A stretch of DNA of 64,000 bases from DAOMFB01 sp963721385 (GTDB taxonomy: Bacteria > Acidobacteriota > Thermoanaerobaculia > UBA5066): NCBI GenBank assembly GCA_963721385.1, contig CAVRJB010000013.1, forward strand, positions 992,001-1,056,000. The letters run 5' to 3'. Positions 41,064 to 49,444 of the stretch are shown here, piece after piece (within the stretch, counting starts at the first letter, position 1; every line of letters begins with the position of its first letter). The notes below the pieces were generated by a model. The model saw only the letters and a list, made by a program, of their open reading frames with translations, made no database searches and was not told the DNA's origin. The translations under genes and the position numbers were made by a program.

Positions 41064-41654
41064 TCAGCTCCGGGACGGGTCCCAGAGGGACTCGGGCTCG
41101 CGGCGGATCCGCGCCGCCCAGCGGGACAGGACGAAGAGGAGGTCCGAGAGGCGGTTCAGGTAGACGAGGCAGAGCTCGCCGACCGCCTCCTGCCGCGCGA
41201 GGGACGTGACGCACCTCTCCGCCCGCCGGCAGACGGTCCGGGCCTGGTGGAGGAAAGAGCCGACGGGGCCACCGCCTGGGAGGACGAAAGACGTGAGCTC
41301 CGGGAGGCCGGCGTTTAGCTCGTCGATCTCCTTCTCGAGCCGCTTCACGTGCCGCGCCTCGATGACGGGCTGCTTCGGATGGCGGTCGCCCGGCAGCGTC
41401 GCGAGGTCGGAGCCGAGGTTGAAGAGTTCGTTCTGGAGCCGCGTCAGGATCGCGTCCAGCCGCTCCCGGTTCAACTTCGACGCGCCCCTCTCCCGGTTCG
41501 CGACGCGGACGAGGCCGAGGACGGCGTTCAGCTCGTCGACCGTGCCGTAGCTCTCGATCCGGATCGAGTCCTTGGCGATGCGCTGGCCGCCGACGAGGCT
41601 CGTCTCTCCCCGGTCGCCTCCGCGCGTGTAGACGCGATTGATCCGGATCGCCAT
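41064..41654 (-). CDS. Cob(I)alamin adenosyltransferase, PduO type
   Basis: A 196-residue ATP:cob(I)alamin adenosyltransferase that makes adenosylcobalamin. INRVYTRGGDRGETSLVGG is the family ATP-binding opening, SYGTVDELNAVLGL and FVLPGGGPVGSFLHQARTVCRRAER are the other diagnostic elements. An AAAGGGAGCG Shine-Dalgarno precedes the ATG. No cobalamin biosynthesis genes or B12 riboswitch are seen nearby, so this organism may salvage cobalamin. It is divergent from the PHP phosphatase with 41 bp between starts. Confidence 0.95.
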   Translation of the reverse strand: MAIRINRVYTRGGDRGETSLVGGQRIAKDSIRIESYGTVDELNAVLGLVRVANRERGASKLNRERLDAILTRLQNELFNLGSDLATLPGDRHPKQPVIEARHVKRLEKEIDELNAGLPELTSFVLPGGGPVGSFLHQARTVCRRAERCVTSLARQEAVGELCLVYLNRLSDLLFVLSRWAARIRREPESLWDPSRS

Positions 41655-41681
41655 CTTCGCTCCCTTTCGCCTCCGCCAGAT

Positions 41682-41687
41682 TACACT
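41682..41687 (+). promoter_or_regulatory. Possible -10 hexamer of PHP phosphatase gene
   Basis: TACACT ends 8 nt before the ATG at 41696, with no Shine-Dalgarno. On the other strand the same AT-rich patch reads TGTAAT and may serve the divergent gene. Confidence 0.35.
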
Positions 41688-41695
41688 CCGCCGCG

Positions 41696-42517
41696 ATGGC
41701 GGGAACGGATTACGGGACCGATTACCACGTCCACACGTTCCGCTGCGGCCACGCCGGGGGCGAGACGCGCGCGTACGTGGAGCGGGCCGTCGCGCTCGGC
41801 CTCGCCGAGATCGCCTTCACGGACCACGTGCCGCTCTACTTCCTGCCGGGCGACGATCCCGGCCCGACGCTCGCGATGACTCGCGCCGAGCTGCCCGGGT
41901 ACGTGGGCGAGGTCCTTTCTCTGCGCGAGGAGTTCCGCGGTCGGATCGACGTCCTCCTCGGCCTCGAGGCCGACTACGCCGAGGGCCACGAGGACGCGCT
42001 CGCGGAAATCCTGGCGCCGTACGACTGGGATGTCCTCCTCGGGTCGGTCCACTGGGTCGCCGGGGACTGGATCGATGCGCCCCTCTCCGCAAGGCGGCAC
42101 GAAACCGAGGGGAGCGCGTTCCTCTGGCGCGAGTATTTCCGCCTGATGGAGAAGGCCTGCAGGACCGGAATCTTCGACGTCATGACCCATTTCGACCTTC
42201 CCAAGAAGTTCGGCCACCTTCGGCCGGATGCGCTCGCGGCCGACGAGGCGCGGGCGGTCGCCGCCGCGGGCGCTGCGGGCGTCGCGATCGAGGTCTCGAG
42301 CGCCGGTCTCCGGAAGCCGGTCGGCGAGGTCTATCCCGGGCCGAAGCTCCTCGCGCAGCTTGCCGCCGCCGGCGTCCCCGTCGTTTTTTCCTCGGACGCC
42401 CATGCCCCCGCCGAGGTTGCGTGGGGACGGGAGGCGGTCCTCGCGGCGGCGCAGAGCGCCGGTATCCGCGAGCATCTCTCGTTCCGCCGGCGGCAGCGCC
42501 GCCGGCATCTCCTCTAG
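41696..42517 (+). CDS. PHP family histidinol-phosphatase (HisJ-type)
   Basis: A 273-residue PHP-domain metal-dependent phosphatase. DYHVHTFRCGHA (metal ligands), IAFTDHVPLYF, GLEADYAEGHED and SVHWVAGDWIDAP, then MTHFDLPKKFG and FSSDAHAPAEV give the complete metal-binding set of the HisK/HisJ subgroup. Family members hydrolyse histidinol phosphate; no his operon is here, so other sugar or amino-alcohol phosphates are possible. The C-terminus is a basic tail encoded by a GC-rich hairpin (42486-42506). Confidence 0.85.
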   Translation: MAGTDYGTDYHVHTFRCGHAGGETRAYVERAVALGLAEIAFTDHVPLYFLPGDDPGPTLAMTRAELPGYVGEVLSLREEFRGRIDVLLGLEADYAEGHEDALAEILAPYDWDVLLGSVHWVAGDWIDAPLSARRHETEGSAFLWREYFRLMEKACRTGIFDVMTHFDLPKKFGHLRPDALAADEARAVAAAGAAGVAIEVSSAGLRKPVGEVYPGPKLLAQLAAAGVPVVFSSDAHAPAEVAWGREAVLAAAQSAGIREHLSFRRRQRRRHLL

Positions 42518-42527
42518 CTCAGAGGAG
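42509..42527. terminator. Bidirectional terminator-like hairpin between convergent genes
   Basis: CTCCTCT (42509-42515) and AGAGGAG (42521-42527) pair across AGCTC. The stem includes the stop region of the PHP gene and of the PTPS-like gene read from the other side. There is no T-run. Confidence 0.4.
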
Positions 42528-42959
42528 CCGGCCGGCGAACTCCGGGTCGGCGATCTCGACCGCGAAGCCGGGCGTCACGCGAAGGACGAGCTGGGCGAGG
42601 CGGCAGGGCCACTTCTCCGCCGCGAGGCGGGCGGCGACCCGGTCCCAGATCCACCGGGCGAGGTTCTCCGCGGTCGGCGGCTTCCGCGAGAACTCCGGAA
42701 CCTCGGCGTTCAGGTTCCGGTGGTCGAGCGGGCGGTCGACCTCTTCCTTGAGGACGCGGTCGAGGTCCGTCAGATTCACGATCATCGCGGAGTCCGCGTC
42801 GGCCTCTCCCGCCACCGAGACCTCCAGCGTGTAGTTGTGGCCGTACCCGCAGGGGTTCGTCGCCTCGCCGTACGTGGCGCGGTTCCACGCCTCGTCCCGC
42901 GCCGGGTTCCAGAGCCGGTGGGCGGCGTTGAAGTGGATCGTCCGCGAAAGAAGAAGCAG
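42519..42959 (-). CDS. 6-pyruvoyltetrahydropterin synthase/QueD-like, altered active site
   Basis: A PTPS/QueD-family protein of about 146 residues. The family opening is IHFNAAHRLWNPA, with the first zinc His, followed by YGEATNPCGYGHNYTLEV and PLDHRNLN. The frame opens directly behind the FKBP stop and contains no ATG, GTG or TTG before the conserved region. The CTG at 42959 is the only reasonable start; the GTG at 42815 would remove the active site. Compared with the family motif (CNNPNGHGHNY), the catalytic Cys is Ala and the first His of HGH is Tyr, while a new Cys appears. It could be inactive, or have changed chemistry. Queuosine or pterin partners are not nearby. Confidence 0.8.
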   Translation of the reverse strand: MLLLSRTIHFNAAHRLWNPARDEAWNRATYGEATNPCGYGHNYTLEVSVAGEADADSAMIVNLTDLDRVLKEEVDRPLDHRNLNAEVPEFSRKPPTAENLARWIWDRVAARLAAEKWPCRLAQLVLRVTPGFAVEIADPEFAGRLL

Positions 42960-43436
42960 CTACTTCACCTCCAGGAGCTCGACTTCGAAGCAGAGCGTCG
43001 CGCTCGGCGGAATGACGGGCGGACGGCCCGGCGCGCCGTAGGCGAGGTCCGGCGGGATGATGAGGATTCTCCGGCCGCCGACCTTCATCGTGGCGACCCC
43101 CTCGTCCCAGCCACGGATGACGCGGCCCGCCCCGATCGGGAAGGGAAACGGATTGCCCCGGTCGACCGAGCTGTCGAACTTCTTCCCCTTGACCCCTTTC
43201 TCCCAGAGCCAGCCTGTGTAATGCATGACGCAGGTTTGGCCGGCCTTGGGCGAGGCGCCCGTTCCGACCTTCAGGTCCTCGTACATCAGGCCCGACGGGG
43301 TCGTGATCATCTTCGACTCCTTCTTCGATTCAGCGGCCGGGGCGGCCGGAGCCGCCGGCTTTGCCTGCTCCTGCGCCAAGAGGGGCGCCGCCGCGAGGAC
43401 GGCCCCCGCGAGGAGAGCGGAGATACGCATCTTCAT
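42960..43436 (-). CDS. FKBP-type peptidyl-prolyl isomerase, secreted
   Basis: A 158-residue protein with signal peptide (MKMRISALLAGAVLAAAPLLA), an Ala/Pro linker and one FKBP domain: MYEDLKVGTGASPKAGQTCVMHYTGWL, KKFDSSVDRGNPFPFPIGAGRVIRGWDEGVATMKVGGRR and AYGAPGRPPVIPPSATLCFEVELLEV. Key FK506-pocket residues (Tyr, Phe, Asp, Trp, Tyr) are visible. It should act as a periplasmic foldase. It precedes the PTPS-like gene without any gap. Confidence 0.95.
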   Translation of the reverse strand: MKMRISALLAGAVLAAAPLLAQEQAKPAAPAAPAAESKKESKMITTPSGLMYEDLKVGTGASPKAGQTCVMHYTGWLWEKGVKGKKFDSSVDRGNPFPFPIGAGRVIRGWDEGVATMKVGGRRILIIPPDLAYGAPGRPPVIPPSATLCFEVELLEVK

Positions 43437-43491
43437 TTTGTCGACACTTCCTTTCCTCCGGCTGGGGCGGCCGGAGCGCCGGGGGAGGAGT

Positions 43492-44838
43492 CTAGCCTGC
43501 CGGGGCGCTCACCGCAGGCCGGACGACCCTCGAGACTTCCTCGGCGAGCCGGCCCGGGACGACCTCTTCCAGCTCGTACCTGACGCGAACCGAGGGCTTC
43601 GAAAGAGCGACGATGCGAGTCAGGTCGATCGGGGTCCCGACGACGACGACGTCGCACGGCGTCCGAGCGATCGTCTCGGCGAGGTCCTTCACCTGCGCAT
43701 CGCCGTAGCCCATCGCCGGGAGGATCCCGGCGGCGTTCGGATACTTCCGGTAGGTCGCCTCGAGCGAGCCGACGGCGAAGGGCTTCGGGTCGACGAGGGC
43801 CGCCGCGCCCGCCTTCTTCGCGGCGACGAGGCCGGCGCCGAACGTCATGCCGCCGTGCGTCAGCGTGGGGCCGTCCTCGACGACGAGCGCCCGCTTGCCG
43901 CGAACGAGCTCGGGCCGGTCACAGACGACGGGCGAGTTGCACCGGAGGACGCGCGCCCTCGGGTTCAGCGCCTGCGCGGCCACCTCGATGAGGTGGATGT
44001 TCCCGGCATCCGCCGTGTCGCATTTGTTGATCAGGATGACGTCGGCGCGGCGGAAGTTCGCCTCGCCCGGGTGGTAGGCCGTCTCGTGGCCCGGACGGTG
44101 GGGGTCCGCGATGCAGATGTGGAGATCGGGCACGTAGAACGGCAGGTCGTTGTTGCCGCCGTCCCAGAGGATGACGTCGGCCTCCTCCTCGGCCGCGCGG
44201 AGGATCTTCCCGTAGTCGACGCCCGCGTAGACGACGAAGCCGTTGTCGAGGTGCGGCTCGTACTCCTCGCGCTCCTCGATCGTGCACTTCTCCTTTTCAA
44301 GGTCGGCGTACGTCGCGAAGCGCTGGCAGGCCTGTGCGGCGAGGTCGCCGTAGGGCATCGGGTGGCGGATGGCCACGACCTTGAGACCCCGGTCCTTCAG
44401 GATCCGCGACAGGTAGCGCGTCGTCTGGCTCTTTCCTGCTCCGGTCCGGACCGCCGTGACGGCGATGATCGGGACCTTCGACTTCAGCATCGTCTGCTTC
44501 GCGCCAAGGAGGAGAAAGCCCGCGCCTGCCGCGATGGCCTTCGACGCGAGGTGCATGACCGTCGGATGCGAGACGTCGGAGTAGGAGAAGACGCAGAGGT
44601 CGACGTTCTCGCGGCGGATCAGGTCGCCGAGCTCCTCCTCGGGGACGATCGGGATGCCGTCCGGATAGAGGGGACCGGCGAGGGCCGCGGGGTACCGCCG
44701 CCCGTCGATTCCCGGGATCTGCGTCGCCGTGAAGGCGACGACGCACGCGTCCGGGTCGTTCCGGAAGACGGTGTTGAAGTCGTGGAAATCGCGGCCCGCC
44801 GCCCCGAGGATGACGACCCGCCGCCGGGAGCGCTGCAT
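43492..44838 (-). CDS. COG2403 GTPase, cyclic 2,3-diphosphoglycerate synthetase-like
   Basis: A 448-residue P-loop protein of the COG2403 family, related to archaeal cyclic 2,3-diphosphoglycerate synthetase. An N-terminal Rossmann-like part (RVVILGAAGRDFHDFNTVFRND) is followed by AVTAVRTGAGKSQTTRYLS (P-loop), VILWDGGNNDLPF, INKCDTADAGNIH and the HGGMTFGAGLVAAKKAGA segment. It is widespread in bacteria that do not make cDPG, and its real role there is unknown. It has no close operon partner: the nearest gene, fbp, starts upstream of a 106-bp gap. Confidence 0.82.
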   Translation of the reverse strand: MQRSRRRVVILGAAGRDFHDFNTVFRNDPDACVVAFTATQIPGIDGRRYPAALAGPLYPDGIPIVPEEELGDLIRRENVDLCVFSYSDVSHPTVMHLASKAIAAGAGFLLLGAKQTMLKSKVPIIAVTAVRTGAGKSQTTRYLSRILKDRGLKVVAIRHPMPYGDLAAQACQRFATYADLEKEKCTIEEREEYEPHLDNGFVVYAGVDYGKILRAAEEEADVILWDGGNNDLPFYVPDLHICIADPHRPGHETAYHPGEANFRRADVILINKCDTADAGNIHLIEVAAQALNPRARVLRCNSPVVCDRPELVRGKRALVVEDGPTLTHGGMTFGAGLVAAKKAGAAALVDPKPFAVGSLEATYRKYPNAAGILPAMGYGDAQVKDLAETIARTPCDVVVVGTPIDLTRIVALSKPSVRVRYELEEVVPGRLAEEVSRVVRPAVSAPAG

Positions 44839-44944
44839 CGAAGGCCTCCACGGGACGCCGGGTGCGTCCCCGCGGTGCCGATTCTAGGGAGATGGCGGCG
44901 GCGAAACCCTGATTCGGATGCCTCAGCGCTTCAGGAAGGAGGTC

Positions 44945-45988
44945 TCAACGTGTTGTCGCGACTCGACTTGAAGCTTCCGCAACGAGCGACTCCACCCGCT
45001 CGACGTCGGCCGTCGAGCCGATGAAGATCGGGGTCCGCTGGTGGTTCTGTTCCGGAACGACGTCCAGGATCCGGCGCTGCCCGTCGCTTGCCGCGCCTCC
45101 GGCCGCCTCGGCCACGGCGGCGAGCGGCGCCGCCTCGTACATGAGCCGGATCTTCCCGTTCGGGTTCTTCAACGTCCCCGGATACATGTAGATCCCGCCC
45201 TTGAGGAGAATCCGGTGGAAGTCGGTGACGAGGGCTCCGGAGTAGCGCGTCGAGTACGGGCGCCCCGTCGCGGCGTCGCGTTGCTGCGCCCACTCGACGA
45301 AGCGCCGCGGGCCCGGGCCCCACTCCTGAATTCCCCCCTCGTTTGCGCCGTAGTACGGCCCGTGGTCGGGGATCCGGACGTCCGGCGCCGAGAGGAGGAA
45401 CTCGCCGATGCCGGGGTCGAGAGTGAAGACGTGGACGCCGGGGTTGCCGGCCGCGGTGTAGACGAGCGTCGTCGAGGGGCCGTACGAGAAGTACCCGGCG
45501 ATGACCTGCTCCTTCGAGACGGCGTGCATCAGGTCGTCCTCCGACCCGATCGCCCCGCTCCGCGTCAGGAGCCGGACGGAGAAGATCGACCCGACCGCGC
45601 CGTTGACGTCGAGGTTCGAGGAGCCGTCGAGGGGGTCGAGGAAGACGATGTACCTCCCGGCCTGCACGTTTTCCGGGAGGTGGGCGGGGAGCTCCATCTC
45701 CTCGGTGACGACCGTCGGGACGAGCTGCCCCCACGCGAAAGCGTCGAGGAAGATCTCGTTCGCGAGGGCGTCGAGCTTCTGTTGCTGCTCGCCCTGCACG
45801 TTGACAGCGCCCGAGACGCCGAGGACGTCGATGAGGCCCGCGGCCGAGAGGAGGCGCGAGATCCGCTTGCCGGCGAGGCCGAGCTGGGAGAGGAGGGCCG
45901 AGAGCTCGCCTTTGGCCTGCGGGAACTGCTGATCGGACTCGAAGAGGAACCGGTGGAGCCGCATGCCGAGCCGGGGTGACGGGCTCAT
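44945..45988 (-). CDS. fbp: Class I fructose-1,6-bisphosphatase
   Basis: A 347-residue FBPase that hydrolyses fructose 1,6-bisphosphate to fructose 6-phosphate. The metal-binding motif is FLDPLDGSSNLDVNGAVGSIF, with VVTEEME before it, MYPGTLKNPNGKIRLMYEAAPLA near the end, and IGSTADVERVE at the C-terminus. The ATG at 45988 follows AAAGGAGG; an upstream extension lacks similarity. It is 29 nt after zwf and closes the tal-tkt-zwf-fbp run, which provides non-oxidative and oxidative pentose phosphate and gluconeogenic functions. Confidence 0.96.
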   Translation of the reverse strand: MSPSPRLGMRLHRFLFESDQQFPQAKGELSALLSQLGLAGKRISRLLSAAGLIDVLGVSGAVNVQGEQQQKLDALANEIFLDAFAWGQLVPTVVTEEMELPAHLPENVQAGRYIVFLDPLDGSSNLDVNGAVGSIFSVRLLTRSGAIGSEDDLMHAVSKEQVIAGYFSYGPSTTLVYTAAGNPGVHVFTLDPGIGEFLLSAPDVRIPDHGPYYGANEGGIQEWGPGPRRFVEWAQQRDAATGRPYSTRYSGALVTDFHRILLKGGIYMYPGTLKNPNGKIRLMYEAAPLAAVAEAAGGAASDGQRRILDVVPEQNHQRTPIFIGSTADVERVESLVAEASSRVATTR

Positions 45989-46017
45989 GGGCGGGCCTCC
46001 TTTCTCGTGAAGAGAGC

Positions 46018-47517
46018 TTACGGTCGCCGCCAGCGTCTCCCGTCCCGGGCCAGGAGCGCCACGGCCGCCTCGGGTCCCCACGTCCCCGCCTCGTAGTTGG
46101 GGTGATCGGTCGGCGGGTTGTCGCGCCAGACGTCCAGAACGGGCGTCACGAGCTCCCAGGCGGCCTCCACTTCGTCGCGCCGGGCGAAGAGGGTGGAGTC
46201 GCCTTGAATCGCGTCCATCAGGAGCCGTTCGTACGCCTCGGGCTGGGAGGTGCCGAAGAACTCCGAGTACTGGAAGTTCATCGTCACGGTGTCGATCTTC
46301 ATCGTCGCGCCAGGCTGCTTGGCGCCGAATTTAAGGGCGATCCCCTCGTCGGGCTGGATCCGGAGGATCAGCGTGTTCGGCTCCTGCCTCGCCATCCCCG
46401 ACTTCCGGAAGAACGCGATCGGCGGGGTCTTGAACTGGATGGCGATCTCGGTGACACGTTTCGGCATCCGCTTGCCGGCCCGGAGGTAGAACGGGACGCC
46501 GGCCCAGCGCCAGTTTTCGACCTGCACCTTCCACGCGGCGTAGGTCTCGCGGAGCGACATCGGGTGAACGTCCTTCTCGCTCCGGTAGCCCGCGACCGGC
46601 TGGCCCGCGACGGCGCCCGGCCCGTACTGCCCGCGGACGGTGTCGCGCAGGATCTCGTCCGGCGTCTGCGGCTGGATCGACCGGAGCACCTTGACCTTTT
46701 CGTCGCGGACGGCGTTGGGATCGAACGCGACGGGGGGCTCCATCGCGACGAGGCAGAGGAGCTGCAGGACGTGGTTCTGGATGATGTCGCGGAAGATCCC
46801 CGCCTCCTCGTAGAACTTCCCGCGCCCCTCGACGCCGATCGATTCGGCCACCGTGATCTGCACGTGCTCGACGTACCGGCGGTTCCAGAGCGGCTCGAAG
46901 AGGCCGTTGCCGAGCCGGAAGACGAGGATGTTCTGCGTCGTCTCCTTGCCGAGGTAATGGTCGATCCGGAAGACCTGCCGCTCGCGGAAGACGCCCGCGA
47001 TCTCGTCGTTCAGCGCATGGGCGGTTTCGAGATCCTTCCCGAACGGCTTCTCGACGATGACGCGCGACCACGGCTCGCCATCCGGTTTGTAGACAAGACC
47101 CGTTTCGCCGAGATTGCCGATGACCGCCGAGATGACCGAGGGCGGGATGGCGAGGTAGTAGAGGCGGTTTCCCACCCGGTCCTTCTCGATCAGCTCCAAC
47201 CGCGTTTTGAGGGCTGCGAAGTTTTTCGGGATGTTGAGGTCGCCGCGGAAGAAGAAGAGCCGGGAAGCGAACGAAGCCCACGCCACCTCGTCGAGCGGCT
47301 TCGTCCGCGCGAACTCGGTGACGGCGGCCCTCATCTCCCCGCGGTACGTCTCGTCCGACTCCCCGGTCCGCGCGTAGCCGACGATCGCCGTCGCCGGCGA
47401 GAGCTGCCCCTCGCGGTGAAGCTCGTAGAGCGCCGGCACGAGCTTCCGCCTCGACAGGTCGCCCGAGCCGCCGAAGATGACGATCGTGGCTGGCGGAGCG
47501 GTCGGGACGGCGCTCAC
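46018..47517 (-). CDS. zwf: Glucose-6-phosphate 1-dehydrogenase
   Basis: G6PD (499 residues) oxidises glucose 6-phosphate to 6-phosphogluconolactone with NADP. Coenzyme motif IFGGSGDLSRRKL, the active-site RIDHYLGKE with catalytic His, and the substrate-binding RVIVEKPFGKDLETA and NWRWAGVPFYLRAGKRMP are present. GTG at 47517 overlaps the end of the tkt gene by 4 nt in the tkt frame restored after its frameshift. No pgl or gnd is seen next to it. Confidence 0.96.
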   Translation of the reverse strand: MSAVPTAPPATIVIFGGSGDLSRRKLVPALYELHREGQLSPATAIVGYARTGESDETYRGEMRAAVTEFARTKPLDEVAWASFASRLFFFRGDLNIPKNFAALKTRLELIEKDRVGNRLYYLAIPPSVISAVIGNLGETGLVYKPDGEPWSRVIVEKPFGKDLETAHALNDEIAGVFRERQVFRIDHYLGKETTQNILVFRLGNGLFEPLWNRRYVEHVQITVAESIGVEGRGKFYEEAGIFRDIIQNHVLQLLCLVAMEPPVAFDPNAVRDEKVKVLRSIQPQTPDEILRDTVRGQYGPGAVAGQPVAGYRSEKDVHPMSLRETYAAWKVQVENWRWAGVPFYLRAGKRMPKRVTEIAIQFKTPPIAFFRKSGMARQEPNTLILRIQPDEGIALKFGAKQPGATMKIDTVTMNFQYSEFFGTSQPEAYERLLMDAIQGDSTLFARRDEVEAAWELVTPVLDVWRDNPPTDHPNYEAGTWGPEAAVALLARDGRRWRRP

Positions 47518-49444
47518 CCGCCGACCTCGCGGACGGCCTTCGCGATCGCCGGGCCGTCCAGCCCCATCAGCCGGTAGAGCTCCTTCGACGGGCCCGACGA
47601 CGAGTAAAACGTCACCCCGAGCTTTCTGACCCGAGCCGCGAGCCCCAGCTCGTTGAGCCGCACCTGCAGCCACGAGCCGAGGCCCGTCTTCGGGTTGTGG
47701 TCCTCGGCCGTGACGACGGCGCCGTGTCGCGCGATGTGCCGGACGTCGTCGTCCGAGAGGTCGCTCCACGCAGCGACCGAAACGAGGTCGACGCGGAGCC
47801 CGTCTTTCGCGAGAAGGCTCCACGCGTCGAGGGCGTAGGCAGGACGTTTCCTGCGCAGACGATCGTCGGCCCCGCCCCCGACCGGACGCGGTCAGCACGG
47901 GCCGGGTCGAAGGCGTAGTCCCCGGCGAAGAACGGCGTCCCGTTCTCGCGGGTGACGACCGGGATCTTCGACCGCCCCATCACGATCGCGTGGTTCCCCC
48001 GGTTGCAGGCCATCCACCGGACGATCCGGTCCGTCTGGTTCGGGTCGGCCGGGGTGAAGACCCTCCACCCGAACGTGGAATTGAGGAGCCCGAAGTAGTC
48101 GATCGAGTGGTGGGTCTTCCCGTCCTCGCCGACGTCGATCCCGGCGTGCGTCACGCAGAGCTTCACGTTCGCGCCGTTGATGTCGTTCAGTCGCTGCTGG
48201 TTGTAGGCCTCGGCCATGCCGAACATCGCGAAGTCGGCCCACCAGGCCGAGACGCCGGCGAGCGAGAGGGCGCCCGCCGTGACGGCGGCGTGGTGCTCCG
48301 CGATCCCCCCCTGGAAGAACCCGCCGGGGTGCTTCGCCGCGAAGAGATCGGTCTTCGTCGACTTCAGGAGGTCGCAGTCGAGGACGGCGATCGTCGGCCC
48401 CGAGGCCGCGGCGACGTCGCCGAGGTCCTGGAGCGCGCTCCCGAACGCCGTCCGGTTGTCGGTGGAGGCGTCGGCGGCGTAGCTCCGCGGCGTCCCGGCT
48501 GCCGCGAAGACGACGGCCTCCTCCGGCCGGTGCGGCAGTGAGGCGTGCCAGTCCGGGGCGGACTTCTTCCGCTCGGCGATCCACGAGTCGAGGTCGTCCG
48601 GGAGGCCGAGGATCGCGAGCGCCTCGCGGCACCTGTCGACGGAGAGCGCCGCGCCGTGCCACTTGTAGCCGTCCTTCTCCATGAAGGGGACGCCCTTCGA
48701 CATGACGGTCTGGCAGGCGACGAGCGTCGGCTTGTCGGCGTTCAGCGCCGCGCGCACGGTCCGGTAGACGGCGTGGACGTCGTGCCCGTCCACCTCGATG
48801 ACGCCCCAGCCGTCGGCCCGCCAGTCGGCGAGGATGTCCTGCGGCAGGATGTCGGCGTTGTCGCCGGAGAGCTGCACGCGGTTCCAGTCGAGGAGAGCGA
48901 CGAGGTTCGTCAGCCCGTACTTGGCCGCGTAGCGCCTCGCCTCGGAGAGCTGCCCCTTCTGCTGTTCGCCGTCCCCCATCGCGCAGAAGACCTTCGCGCC
49001 CGTCTCCCGGAGGCGGGCCGCGAGCGCGAAGCCGACGGCGGCGGAGAGCCCCTGCCCGAGGTTCCCCGTCCCCCAGTCGAGGCCCGGGACGTCCCGCTCG
49101 ACGTGCCCCTCGAACGGGGATCCCCCGCGCCGGAAGCCCAGGAGCGGCAGCGCCGGGTCGAAGTACCCAAGGTGCGCGAGCGCGGCATAGGCCGCCGGGG
49201 AGGTGTGGCCGTGGCTGATGACGACGCGGTCGCGGTCCTCCCTGAACGGGTCCTTCGGGTCGCAGTTGCCGAATCCCCAGAGGACGAGCTCGAAGTCGAT
49301 GGACGACATCGAGCCGCCGGGGTGGCCCGAGGCGGCGAGAGTCGTCATCTTCAGGATGTCGCCCCGGCAGAGCTTCGCGAGGTCGTTCAACCTCGCGATC
49401 TGCTCCTCGGTCAGTTCGGGAGTGTCGAAGTTGCCGAGAATCAC
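47514..49444 (-). CDS. tkt: Transketolase, frameshifted near the C-terminus
   Basis: Transketolase transfers C2 ketol units with thiamine diphosphate. Family features: DLAKLCRGDILKMTTLAASGHPGGSMSSID, ISHGHTSPAAYAALA, MGDGEQQKGQLSEA (TPP motif GDG), LLDWNRVQLSGDN, QGGIAEHHAAVTAG and WWADFAMFGMAEAY. The frame from GTG 49444 runs to about 47840 and then leaves the family, ending at 47612. One base further the sequence continues as a normal transketolase C-terminus (YALDAWSLLAKDGLRVDLVS, VVTAEDHNPKTGLGSWLQ) to a stop at 47514 that overlaps zwf. The span is 1931 bp, one short of 644 codons, so one base is missing near 47838-47842. GTGA couples it to tal. Confidence 0.9.

Noticed and set aside
41064..41695. 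B12 riboswitch near the cobalamin adenosyltransferase
   Set aside because: The upstream gap is only 41 bp and holds no B12-box.
42486..42506. GCCGGCGGC/GCCGCCGGC hairpin at the end of the PHP gene as a terminator
   Set aside because: It lies inside the coding sequence (basic tail) and may only reflect Arg codons; the stem at 42509-42527 is a better candidate.
44931..45734. Alternative minus-strand frame inside fbp
   Set aside because: Arg-rich shadow frame; the fbp frame has the FLDPLDGSS motif and good Shine-Dalgarno.
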